Assembly: GCA_900708905.1 (NCBI GenBank)
Contig: CAADRB010000001.1
Coordinates: forward strand, 2,397,831 to 2,461,830
Direction: 5' to 3'
Source of the DNA: Hymenolepis diminuta
Lineage: Eukaryota > Platyhelminthes > Cestoda > Cyclophyllidea > Hymenolepididae
Length of the DNA: 64,000 nt
The notes beneath the pieces were generated by a model that did no database searches, had not been told where the DNA came from, and saw nothing but the letters and a program-made list of their open reading frames with translations. A program made the position numbers and the translations under genes. Positions 26,650 to 38,400 of the stretch are shown piece by piece; position 1 is the stretch's first letter, and every line of letters starts with the position of its first letter.

Positions 26650-28580
26650 TAAACATAGTGTCATGCAGAATGTATTTCGGATAGCCGAATTTGTAAATCG
26701 AATGAATTATGGATATTTTAAACTAAATAAAAACGGTCAAATATTAAAATTAATTGAAATATATGAAAAAAATCATTTTTCAGTTTCTGATTGTGAACCC
26801 CGATCTTTCTCAATGCGCAGCGCCGGCAAGAACACCATGACTTTACTGTACATCATTACTAGCAATACATAGGGCAAGGACAATCAAAGAGATTATAAAC
26901 AGGCAGAGTTCTATTGTAGAATATACATACCACGAAAGGCTCAAGAGTTAAATCGTATCAAAATGTGAAGGATGACAGTAATTTTACATTAACTCAATAT
27001 TTTTAGTTCCTTACTAACCAACCCAAATCCTAATCAGATTATACAGATCTTATAGCAGTTCTGAAATTCTGCCGTTCATTTGAAAAACTTGGTGTAGAAG
27101 GTGCAAGCTGAGGTGAAAAATCGTCATATTCTATAGTTATATTCCAGAGGATTATAATGTTTTAAATTGAAGGAATTTTATCTATATTTATTATCATCAT
27201 TAAGTGATATTTGTTTACCTTCACACTTTCTTATGCAAATTTTGTAAATTAATTTTTCTTATATGTAATGCATTCCAATTGCATAAAATATTGTAATGAA
27301 CTACTTGTGGAGGCTTCCTTTACAAAGAAATAATAATAGTAGAAGAGATAATAAAAAATATTCCATCGTTTCGATAATGAAGCTTGAATGCAATATTATA
27401 TATTAAGCTCTCTTAAAGCATTTTGCATATATTCAAATTTGCTAGACCTTCAAACATAGAAGTGTGCTAAGATTTGCTGCTCGATTCTGGAAATCGCAAT
27501 ATCTGTGTCTATTCATTCATCCTGTGGTTTATTAGGAGTGCAGCATGCGTTAAAGATTGTCTGACAACAAGTCCGCTAAATTAAGAAGTAATCTCACGGG
27601 CCATTTCCATTTTGTATCAATTAGGCGAAGAATAACAAGATCGCTTAAATTAAAATGACATTCCCAAATGCAAAACAGTTACTTGTATTTTCAGCATCTT
27701 TCCTACTAACAAAAATAGAGTCAAAATTTTACATTTTTTTCGATTAACGCAGCACCAAAAAGTATTCGATACTCTGTATAACCCATTTTATAATAAGGAA
27801 ATATTTTGCAAGCACCTGATTCCAGTCACTATATTGGACCAACAAATGCTGAAAACGTAACGTATAATAAGAAAAATGATCATATATGAAGTGAAATTAT
27901 TTATTTGAGCCACTAAAATTCCGGAGAATATTTGTTGAAAAGATGAAATGTAACTTATTTAACAAAATCTGGTATTCAATTCACTTTTCAGATCTGTTTT
28001 AAGAAAGAGAAAAATGACAAATGCTATGCGCAATTAAATCTTAAAAAATAGATTTTTTCATTTTATCTCATAAAATGCCTTATAGAGTTTATTTATTTAC
28101 TACTTTAATATCTTCTAATTTCGTACGGCAAAAATTCAAATTTTAACCATTTTAACCATTAAATTTAAAACGTTAAAAATACAATACGGAAAAAAATAGT
28201 TAAAAATCCAATTGAGCCGATTATTTTTAAAAAAAGTAAAATTATTGCTTTTAAAATGGGTTTCATGAAAATAGTTAATATTTAGCATCCTATTACTACC
28301 TGAAAATTTTATGAAAACTGGTTAAGGAAAAATGGAAGTATGCAAATTGTTAAATGGACTCAGTTATCAGAAAAGTCATGAAATTCGTGAAAGTGAAATG
28401 CCCATCGTCATTATTGAAAGGGGACTTGTTGGATTCATTCCACTGTAGCAAGGCATTATCTATTTGCAACTTGAAGAATGGCTCTCTATATATTTCCATA
28501 ATTACGCATTCGCATTCTCTATGGCAATACTCCGGTTTTTCGTCCATGCAGATGCAGTGACGTCTTTTATGTCCCTATGA
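26650..28580. other. Non-coding stretch
   Basis: Short ORFs only (up to 69 codons), overlapping on both strands near 28350-28560 without motifs. Nothing recognised. Confidence 0.5.
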
Positions 28581-28589
28581 TACAAAGCC

Positions 28590-28978
28590 CCTATCTATCA
28601 TGCCCAAACGCGCCTTTTAACTCCCCCCTTTCTATAACTGCTTCGTTTCACCTAAAAAGCATATCTGCGCTCATGTTCTCGCGCAGTCTTACCCAAGTGA
28701 CTCATAAAACTGTCTCCGTTTTTCTACTCAAGACATAACGCACTTTTATCAGTTACCGACTCCTACGCTTCCCACTCATCCCCTCAGGACTTTTCCCTCT
28801 CTCTTACTTGCTTCAATCCTCGTTGTGACCTCCTTTAATACATTTTAGTCTAATCAATCTGTGATGTTCTATTCCACAACTGTTGTTAGCTCTTACTCAA
28901 ACAGCTACGAATTGGCGATTGTTGCTGCTGTTTTTTGTTGTTAGCCGTCAACCGTTAGCTCTTATCTTAACCCCAACA
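28590..28978 (+). repeat. LTR-like block of the Gypsy relic
   Basis: This aligns over its whole length with 35070-35449. Shared boxes in order are tctataac, cgtttca, ctcctacg or ctcctgcg, tttaat, ttctattccacaactgttg / ttctgttccacaattgttg, cttactcaaacagctac, aattgg, gtcaaccgttag and a terminal caaca. It is pyrimidine-rich, unlike its surroundings. It sits directly upstream of integrase coding remnants in the same orientation, as a 5' LTR would. The terminal ..aaca fits the usual LTR end, but the left end (TG..) was not resolved. Confidence 0.6.
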
Positions 28979-28994
28979 GACTCTTGTTTAATGT

Positions 28995-29920
28995 TCAGTG
29001 AAAGAGTCGGCATATCAGCTGCAACCAAGCAAAGAGTTCCTCAAAATTTTACCCAGTAATCCAGAAACAAATGGAATGAAAATGTTAACGAGAGAATACA
29101 CATACTGGTCAGGAATGAACAAAGGCATGAAATTACTTTTGAAAGACGGTAAAAGTGCTGCTAAAAGTTCATCAAATTGTGAAAAACCGATGTCTTAGTC
29201 TCCAATGTTTACACCTTAGGGTAGAGAGCACATTGATTTTGCGATGCCTACTTAATAAGGCTAGACTCACATTCCGAGTTGCCAGAAATACTATCAATGC
29301 CATCAACAAATACTACAGCGACCATCAGTGCCCTTGACAATATTTTCAAGACGCATGGTTTTTCATAAACTTTGGTGACAAACAATGAAACACACTTCTG
29401 TTCGTCATTGTCCAAAGAATACTGCAGACAATGAACTTTTGACCAAATTCGCAAGCCCCATACCACTTATAATTGAGCGACTGGGCAGTTCGATTTGTCA
29501 ACATTTTCAAAAGGGCTCTGATGTAAGCAATAGGGGCGCGATCGGCGGAGAAAGCTATTCAAAATTTCCTGTTGACCAACAAGACGAATCTTCATCCGAT
29601 ACTGGGTGGCAAAGTGCCTGCAGAACTATTAATGGGAAAAACATTTCCAACCATCAACCATTCTATGATGCAGAAGAACAAGATAAATGAACTGATGAAA
29701 GGTCATAAAAGAGTGTGAGTTCATGGTCAATGGTAGGAACCGATCATTCCTGGACTGGTGTTAAACGACGGAAAATGGTCATATTTGAAATCCAGATAAA
29801 TGATCCCATATGAATCAGGTGTGTAAATTAATTGAGGCCACGTTTAGCGGGAACTAATTCAGCACCAACATCAACACCACTTACCTCCCATTTGACCCTT
29901 TCAAACTTCCGGCAAGTAAA
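28995..29920 (+). pseudogene. Ty3/Gypsy integrase relic (zinc-binding, catalytic core and C-terminal parts)
   Basis: Pieces of a Gypsy-type integrase follow in order but in different frames. EYTYWSGMNKGMKLLLKDGK and NCEKP match the H2C2 zinc-binding region; REHIDFAMP matches the 'RIHIDFAGP' start of the catalytic core. ATISALDNIFKTHGFS and TLVTNNETHF (family: TLVTDNGTQF, around the second catalytic Asp, here Asn) follow. Next come VRFVNIFKRAL, KAIQNFLL and LGGKVPAELLMGK (family: 'PAELMFGR'). The tail WTGVKRRKMVIFEIQIND and IRCVN-LRPRL match the C-terminal 'RHxNQLRPR' domain. Integrase joins element cDNA to host DNA. This copy has stops and shifts and has lost a catalytic residue, so it is inactive. 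Gag, protease and reverse transcriptase, expected between LTR and integrase, are absent. Confidence 0.8.
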
Positions 29921-29929
29921 TTAGATAAG

Positions 29930-32900
29930 GCCGGAAAAAAGCCTCGGAATAGCAGATGCAGTGCCCTAAAAGGACTCGTCAAAAGCACAGAAGACCTCAG
30001 ATGAACCTGAAGTTGAAGTCAGAGGAGGAAGAAACAGCTGTTAAGAAGAAAATGAATGTATGAAAATTATGACATTTTTTCCTTGAGAATACCAACATTT
30101 ATTTTATGTTTTTTTTCTTTCATGTTGATTGTGAAATTTCTCCTTGAATTAATGAATAACCTTGCACATTAAAGTTGAATATTGTTCAAGAAAGCTCTAA
30201 CATCTTTAAAATTGACTACAGCTATTTTTATAAATATTTCGGAATTATTAGTTGAAATTATATCAAAAAACAAAATTTTTTTACAAGTATCAATCTGCTC
30301 CACGCAAATCAAAGTTTGTAATAATGCAATCTGATGTGTCACTATAATATAGTAAACATATAGCAAGTTCTCTTTTTAGAAAAGTTAAAGTTTTCTAAAA
30401 TGCATTTTTGACAGATAATTTATACAGTTAAATGAAAACAAAATAGAAATCTTATCATATTAATTTTTTATTCATAATAAAGAGCGTCTTTTACAATCAA
30501 GTTTTCAAAATTAGATTTAGTATATATATATAATAAAAATTTCAATGAAAATAAATCCATTTAACATCACATTTATGTAAGTAGAGTTGAAAAAACTAAT
30601 AAAGCTTTGTGCATATACTGCTATTTTATGATACATCAACAATTATTCCAAGAAAAATTAGAAATAACCGAAAATATTTTAACTTTTTTTGTATTAGTGT
30701 AACCTACTCTTTCATTAATAAAATTCCCTTTTCTCTAATCAGAATTTATTAAAAAATGTTGTTTTATCCTTGGAAGAATGTGTTGCTGTCTGTTCTGAAG
30801 GTTCTGAAATTTTTTCTTTGGGATTATCAATTACCAGTTGCCAGTCATTTGTTAGTTACCGGTCTACTATGAAGTACATTTTATTGATATAAAGGTGATT
30901 CTCTTCTATAAACACGAAACACTCGCTGCACATTATGTAATTAAAATTAGATTACATTTGTTAATTCTGATGTACTATTGCACACTAAATTGTCACCCGT
31001 TTCATTTCTTTTGACGCTCAAGTATGTCAAGTTTGCTTCAAAAAATCTTTTCCACTGGAAAATCATATTTTCTGCTGCACATCAATCTACCGTTTTGTGT
31101 AATTCGGAACTTTTGCATTGTTTGATGGCATGCCTTCAACTTTTAGTGTAATTATAAAAAATAATTTAAAACTTTTGTATTATTTTAGCAAATTCGACAT
31201 TTTTACGGCCAAGGAAATTTATGCGTAAATGGGTATCCTGCTCATACTTTCCAACGAACATTTTAATGAATTTTCAGAAAAATAAATGAGCTCTAATTTG
31301 TCTCAAATCCAAAAAACATGAACTGCTCAAATTTTAAACCTTACTTAAAAACATTTTTAAAGACTTTTCTGTAAATTAATTTTTTTGCATTATTAAAGAG
31401 AAATAAAATAAAGGCTATTTATTGAAATGACTTTGGTGTGTAAAACTTCCTAATAAAGGTGGTTGATTAGGTAAAATAAAATCGCTTTACATAAAACGTG
31501 AATAACAAAATCTGTCATTTAACGATAATATTTTTGATGTAAATTTTTCTTTTGCTCAAAATATGTGAATAAATATTAAATAAATGACACTTTTTTATTT
31601 CACAGGTTTGAAAATAGAAATTTCTATATAAGTTGTATTGAGATGGATTTCCCGAAAAATTCTCTTGAATATTTGCAATAAATGAGTGTAACGTTTAGCT
31701 TGACAGAAAACTGCCTGAAAGCAAAGCCAATGCAAAGGCATATTTGAACGCTCAGCCGCTAGTTATGCGAGGTGGAACACCACGAACCGTAATTTGCTTT
31801 TTCCGTCTTAAATAATTACCTCAGACTTCTGGAAAAATTGTGGTGAAATAATCATAAGCGCGCTCTAAAAATCAAAATAAAAGCAAACAACACGAAACGT
31901 AAAGAAGATTGCTTTGCACCAGTCACTTTTTTTAAATGCTTAATCAATCTTTTTCCTCGGGGAAAAGTTTTAAAATGCAGGTAAGTATTCAAAAAATATT
32001 TTATATTCCACAAATTTGTTATTTTATTAATTAATTTTTTCTTAATGATCAGACATTTTAGCGTTGCAGGTAATCGATTTGACCCCAAATATTTTCAGAT
32101 GCTAATCTTCACATCTGCTGCGAAAGAAAATACCATTTTAAGTAAATACTTAATCTTCATTAAGGATTTAATTGTTTCTTTGGAGGTAAAGCTGTTGCTA
32201 GAACAGTTTTACTAAATGCTCTATTTACACTCCATTAATTGTTTAAATTGCAACGGCTGGAGGGATTGAAAGATTTATTACTTTTAAATTTCCGGACTAA
32301 ATTTCATTTTCAAACCTGTTTTTTATTTAACTTTGTTTCTTCAAAGTATTTAATTGTGTTCATGTACATTCTTTGTTTTAGAAGTTAATTTAGAAGAAAT
32401 TTTGAATGGTGTGCTTTAGTTAGAGTTAGTCTTTGTGAGTGATAATAATTGGCTTTTGATTCCGCTAGGTGGATAAAAATATCTTATATCTGAATGCGAA
32501 TAATATTTTAGTTGGTAATTTCAAATTTGCTACACATTTTAAATCTTGGTATTTGATAAAATCAGTTTTGCCGATAGCATTAAAATTAGGCAAATATTTT
32601 TAAATTAATTTAAAATTATGGTATTAGTTTTTATCAATGCAATTATCGTCATTATAAATAGCTCGTTTGTTCATCTAAATATCTAAATATAAATATCTAA
32701 GAAAAACAAAGCATATATGACAAAATTTGAAAAACACGGCTCTCCTTTAAAAAGTAATTTAAAAAAACCTTAATACATATATTTAATTGGCTGGAAATAA
32801 TAAGTTAAAATGATTAAATTTAGTTATGTAATATTATTTGTCCAGTTAATTAAACAGAAAATAACTGACTCTCTTTTAGACAAACAACCGGATGGAGGTT

Positions 32901-33410
32901 TACCATTAGGGTCGAAATCATTAATTTTACATGCCTTTAAATTAATTTATTATAAAATTTTTCCTGGTTCTTTGCATCAATATCCTCTTAGGAATACAAC
33001 ATTCATTCAATTCAATATTTTGTTCGTCCATCTTGATGATAAACAATGAAATCAGTTGTCGATAAATAAGACAGAGATTTGTCAACGATTTTTACAATTT
33101 TTAAAATTATATGAAATAATAGTCCCGTTAAATAATACAGCTTTTAATAAACCATTTTTAGCTTCGACTTAATGAACATTTTCATAGTCAGTAAGTCAAA
33201 ATTCCATTCAGAGAAGAAAGAAAATATCTAATAGTTTTGCATAATCATCTTCTCTCCTTTGCACCTCCTCGGTCATGTCGTGTCTTTCTCATAGAATTTC
33301 TTTCTTGAGTTCGTCTGAAGTCCTTCAGTTGGTTCTGTCTCACTTCATAGCAACCTATTCAATTTTCAGGAGAGTATTCAGATGACTGATACAGATTTAG
33401 TTTGCTTCAT
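29930..33410. other. Non-coding AT-rich stretch
   Basis: ORFs up to 79 codons without motifs; very A/T-rich with simple TA runs near 30523. The boundary with the Gypsy relic is uncertain: a charged, stop-containing tail of possible element origin continues to about 30060. Confidence 0.5.
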
Positions 33411-33417
33411 TTTTCCA

Positions 33418-33912
33418 CTAATAATTCCATCCGAATTTTTCCATAAAGAAGTTTACAACAACAGTTTTAAACTTATTGCCATTGTTTCTTAACCACTTTC
33501 TTTGGACCTGTCCTTTATTCCGTTGTTTTGGAGCGTTTGCTTTGTACGCCTGGAATGGAACAAAGCGTTTAATATTAATTTTGCTAGAAGATCTCCATTC
33601 TGTCCTCTCGGCAGCCTTTACTTCCAATTCGCGTTTTGATTCATTGACTAGTTTGGGAAAGTGCATTATTTTTCTTCCCTTCTTTCCTCTCGCTTTCGTA
33701 ACATGTTCGTGGGGATTCATTAATGGGTTTTCATTGCGCTTTATATTCTTTTTTGAGTTGGCTATTGATTCTGCCACATGACTAGCCATTAGTTTAACTA
33801 TCTGGGGGCTCTCCTCAAGCTGAATTCTGATATCATTCAACACATTGTTTCCTAAGTTCTCTCTTGCCATACAAGCTGGAAATATGTGATTTGTGCCGAC
33901 AAGATCGGGCAA
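33418..33912 (-). CDS. Unrecognised basic ORF, 164 codons (relic or single exon)
   Basis: This is the longest ORF between 10 kb and 49 kb. The product is rich in Lys, Arg and Asn, with basic clusters (for example KARGKKGRK and APKQRNKGQVQRKW), a MASHVAESI segment and no predicted membrane helix or signal peptide. I do not recognise the family. The opposite strand also has a 101-codon ORF here (33476-33781), less protein-like. Upstream on the minus strand, protein-like segments in other frames (DRIFANWFEEGKDVTEM near 34.38 kb, SLDLLKKLMASRLANEYEKW near 34.06 kb) suggest either a decayed longer coding sequence or exons of an unrecognised gene. No acceptor-donor chain could be made to work. Treat it as hypothetical. 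Confidence 0.3.
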   Translation of the reverse strand: MPDLVGTNHIFPACMARENLGNNVLNDIRIQLEESPQIVKLMASHVAESIANSKKNIKRNENPLMNPHEHVTKARGKKGRKIMHFPKLVNESKRELEVKAAERTEWRSSSKINIKRFVPFQAYKANAPKQRNKGQVQRKWLRNNGNKFKTVVVNFFMEKFGWNY

Positions 33913-33919
33913 ATTGCAA

Positions 33920-35060
33920 ATCGGTACATTTTATGGAAAGGGGAAATATTTCGGGTCAGAGTTTCACTAGAAATTTGATTGACATAGTAGTGTTCTTCAG
34001 ACTTCTGCTGACTCATCCCATTGTTTCATGTCCATTTTTCGTATTCATTAGCAAGACGTGATGCCATCAATTTCTTTAATAAATCCAAGCTTTCAACAGC
34101 AGAAGAAATTCTCAATAACCACTAAAAAATCAGAGAGTTTTGAAGCACTATTGATTTAACCAGTGTAGGCCCTCAGTGGAAAATATCTAAAGCGTTCTCT
34201 CAATCTGAAAGACATTCACTAAACAAATCTGAGTGAATTAATACCCTTTCATCAAATTTTAAATTCGAAGTTTTTTATTAGTGTTGGCGAATTCTAAGCC
34301 CGTAACAGCAGTTTAAACTTTTTATCACCTACAGTATCAGCAAGATCATTTCGGTAACGTCCTTACCTTCTTCAAACCAATTAGCAAAAATTCGATCCGA
34401 TTTTGAGTAATAGTGAAATCCATAACCTTGTAGAACCGGAGAATCTGCAGATTGTTTGAGTTATTAAATATATAATATTTTAGTTTTCATGTTCATAAAT
34501 TTAGAAAACCATTATTGTAGGAGCATGAGATTTCCTTGCTGTTTCTTCAGCAATAATTCGTAACATTCCTGCTGTTTTTTTCAGAAAATTTCCATCCTTT
34601 CTCAGCATCAGTTTAAATCCATCAACATTAATGACATTTTTTTATAAATATTTAAATATTAAACTCTTTTTTTGCATTTTGTCGACAGCTTTTATAATCT
34701 GGATGCCGACATCCCAACCAGGGAATAAGCGCAATTTCCCGCTGTTACAGTGAAAACGTATTACAGTTCAATTTATATTAGTTCACAAAAATAATCCAAG
34801 AGGCAAGCGTTATTTACAATAATAATAGAAATATATGTATATTTTAAAGCGTTTTTGAAATTTTTGTCTGCTTCATTACTAATCACTGAGATCTAATTAT
34901 CTTGGCACTACAGTGGTCTTTGAAGTGGTTAACCCTACCGTAACCTCAAGCGCTCTGCGGATTAACATTGAGTGTCCTTAAGTAGTTTATTTTAATCATC
35001 GGAATAAGCTAATTAAGTGATCCATGAATGAGCATTGCAAGGGCTCATTTTCCCCAGATG
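33920..35060. other. Stretch with possible decayed coding remnants
   Basis: On the minus strand, two protein-like fragments (near 34380 and 34060) lie upstream of the 164-codon ORF and are separated by stops. Otherwise the stretch is AT-rich and featureless. Confidence 0.3.
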
Positions 35061-35069
35061 AGGTCCGGA

Positions 35070-35449
35070 GCCATTCCATCTGTTCATGCCCTCCCCTCTT
35101 TTCTATAACCATCCCGTTTCATTAGGAGTACACCTACGCTTATGTCCTCACGCACATCCTTGCTAAAGTGAATCATATAAGCCTCTTCGATTCCCACATA
35201 CACACACACACAAGCAGACATACGCTTATCAGATATTTACTCCTGCGCTGTCTTCTAACTGTCTTCGTTCTTCTTCCTCTCAACTATCTCTTGCCCTCTT
35301 GAGTCCTTTGTTGCAGCTCGTTTAATGCATTTCGGTTTAATTAACTTTTGGTGTTCTGTTCCACAATTGTTGTTAGCCCTTACTCAAACAGCTACAAATT
35401 GGTGACTGTTGTCATTTGTCAACCGTTAGTTGTTACGCACACTGCAACA
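35070..35449 (+). repeat. LTR-like block, second copy (solo)
   Basis: Homologous to the block at 28590-28978 and ending with the same gtcaaccgttag...caaca pattern. It carries a private CA repeat at about 35196-35212. No Gypsy coding sequence follows, so it is a solo LTR or the far end of a rearranged element. It lies about 6.4 kb from the first copy in the same orientation. The two copies differ at many positions, which argues against a recent single insertion. Confidence 0.55.
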
Positions 35450-35459
35450 AGGTTCTGAT

Positions 35460-38400
35460 TTCCAAGTGTAAATATATATAATTGTATAGTTAGTGCGTTA
35501 GTTCAAAGTAAAATAATGCAGAAGTTAAATAGAAAAAAGGCGTTATAATATGTAGAAGATATTATCTGATTGGCGGAGCAATTTCATTTTAGACATGAGT
35601 TATTTGGTATAAACTTTATAATTATTCATATTAAGCACTATTCTTATTATCAAAGAAACATATTTATTTGGTGATAGTTTCAGTTCTTACAATTTTGTTA
35701 GTGACAATAATTTTAGGGAACAGAGTAATCTAATAAAGGTTAATTGAAGTTATTCTAACGAATTCTATGCGGTGCTTGATGTGGGAGAATCATTGTTCCT
35801 TAATTAATTACCAGATACATGCCAAACAGAACGGATACACGAATAGCAAGAATAATCGATTTTGTTGTCACGATGGAATGTTGACTTGAAATAAATTTAA
35901 GGCCAGCAACTATAAATATTACCCCTTACGTAAGTAACTGGGTTACCATTATTAGATATAATGTTCGCAATCCTTTCTAAACCGCAACTTTCAAATTGCA
36001 TAAAAATTACTCTCCCTTTCGGATGTCGAAGTATTATTTGAATAACATCCGCATGTTTTATACCCGGCTCTATCATCTGAGATTTTAGCTCTGTTTGTTC
36101 CTATGTATAATTGATTAGCAAATTCAGTTGAACAATACTGTTAATTTTAAGCAGAGTTCAGAGCTACTGATATTCTTATCACGTTCTAGTGAATCCCTGT
36201 CATCAGTACATAAACGGCCATATAGGAAAGTCCTTCAAAGTTAAGGACACAATAAAATAAAATATAGTGTAAATTCTGCACGGTGAATCTCATATCGTAT
36301 GAGAGATTGCAACTTAGTATTCCTTAACTTCAGAGTTCATCATTCTACTAAAATTGAGATGCCTGAAGGTGAGATTACAAAATCCCGGTTTGTGGTGGTT
36401 TTAATTTGGATTAATAGGTTAAGTCACCATTATAAAGTTATAATCCTTATCAAGACAAACATTGAAATTTAATAATCTGGTTAGTTTAAACAATATTTTA
36501 TATCAATAAATATGAATACTTTTATAATTGCTAAATTCGTCAAATCTAGACAAGTAGAGAGGCAACTAATGTCATACTTTCGTATATATAAATAATCAGT
36601 TCTTTTTTGTAATATTCTATCTTCCTCAGCTTATAATCTTGCATAAATGGCAGATATAAAAAGTATTTTATGAAGTGTTTTAAGGGATAATAAGTTGCAG
36701 GTTGAGTCCAAGATGGGCGTACTTGCCAAGAAATAATGCTAATTCCGATAGTGAAGCTGCTTTAGAATGTAGATTAAATTTAGAGTGAATATTTTAAACT
36801 AATGATCCTCCTAAGGGTGACAAGATGGAAAACTTATCGAGTGAGAAGACCAGAAGTTATGTTTGACAAATGTGCATTTGTCAAATGAAAACAGATGAGA
36901 GGCGAAAAGAGGAAGAAAAGGAGAAAGTGGAAGGAAAAACTGTGAAGGAGTTGACTAATTTTATCCTGTGTAGGTCATCATATGATTGTCGGGTGAGCAA
37001 AAGGCCAAAAATCACTGAAAAACATTCAGGTATGAATTAGTAGAAACACGAAACAGAGAGTTAAACTGCATCGGCATCTATTAAAATACTCTCCCTACAC
37101 CATTTTCGTTCACATGTATTTACACTTAATTTAATATTTATAAAATATAAAGCGTTTTCTAGATGTGATCAATAAGATTCTATTTGCTAACAATACTTTT
37201 AAAAGCGCAGAAATAATTGAAGTTGTTTTCCTCCCATTTTAGTGAAAAAATGGCATAACTTAAACTTTGGTCCAAAATTATTTATGAGTGAACCTTAACC
37301 TCCCAAAATGCCAAATAATTAGACTTTTCGAGGTCTTCCCTATAGTTGCACGCCTAGACATATAGCGTACGTTTTCTATAATCGTCCTCTAAATAAAAGC
37401 TATTTATTATGGTGTTTTCTATGTTTTGCCTTTGCAAAAATGAAACCATAAAAAGTATTTTGCAAACTGTAAAAAAATCGATTATATGCAGAATTTTGCC
37501 CAATCCCTGAAATCTATAAAAAATCAAATAATCTATTGTATAACAGAGCGCTTTCAGCCTTAATGTTTAGTTTTTGTATTGCAATTAAAAGAACATACGA
37601 AAATTTTAAACGAGTCACCGTAAACAAAGACATCCGAATCGCAATAGCTGCACTTTAAAGCATGCACTAATATCTAATTTCTCTATGGAAAAATTTTTCC
37701 TGTATCCTATTAAGGCGAATAGATTAAAGTGTGCTAAATTATACGGAATGCGAAATTAAGTCATCACCCCTTTAGTTAGCATTATTTTGGTCCCATCAAA
37801 TTTTTTCAATAAATTGTTATTTATTTTTAATTTCTTTGTATTAAGGTCATATGTATATTAAAGACCACAGTGTAACTCCTCTTCGATTTTTAGTCTGAAA
37901 TAGGAGTTCAAGACGTTTGGGGAAAAACTAAAATTTCTGATCGAGTCACAATAAATATTTCCGGAGAGTATTGACCAGTATGCCTTAAAAAATTAAATAT
38001 CTACGGTCTGTATAACGTAAGAAAATATGAACGACGTCAGCTATCTATAGTAGAGCTCATAAACATGCAAGTTGATCGTTTTGGATTCCGTCGAAAGTGA
38101 AGCCATAGTCATCGAGATGAAGCAGGACAGGAAGAGATGGCTTTTTGGACTGCTCGTATTTTGGCTGCACTCAAAGCAAGCTTTTACTGATTTTTGACTT
38201 CTAATAAGAATGACATATTTAAAAAAATGTACTATGTTTTTAAATTGAGCTCTGATAAATTTTGCCAAATATTGAGTTAAAATATGCACAAGCATTTATT
38301 TCAACCGACATAATTAATAAAATGGTATTTCAAATATTTAAATACTTTCTGGCAATAACTTGCAATTAATTCTCATCTCAGCATTATGTTAATAGTATAA

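Noticed and set aside
33476..33781. 101-codon plus-strand ORF opposite the 164-codon ORF
   Set aside because: Its hydrophobic, Phe-rich composition is what the complement of a Lys/Asn/Glu-rich coding strand gives.
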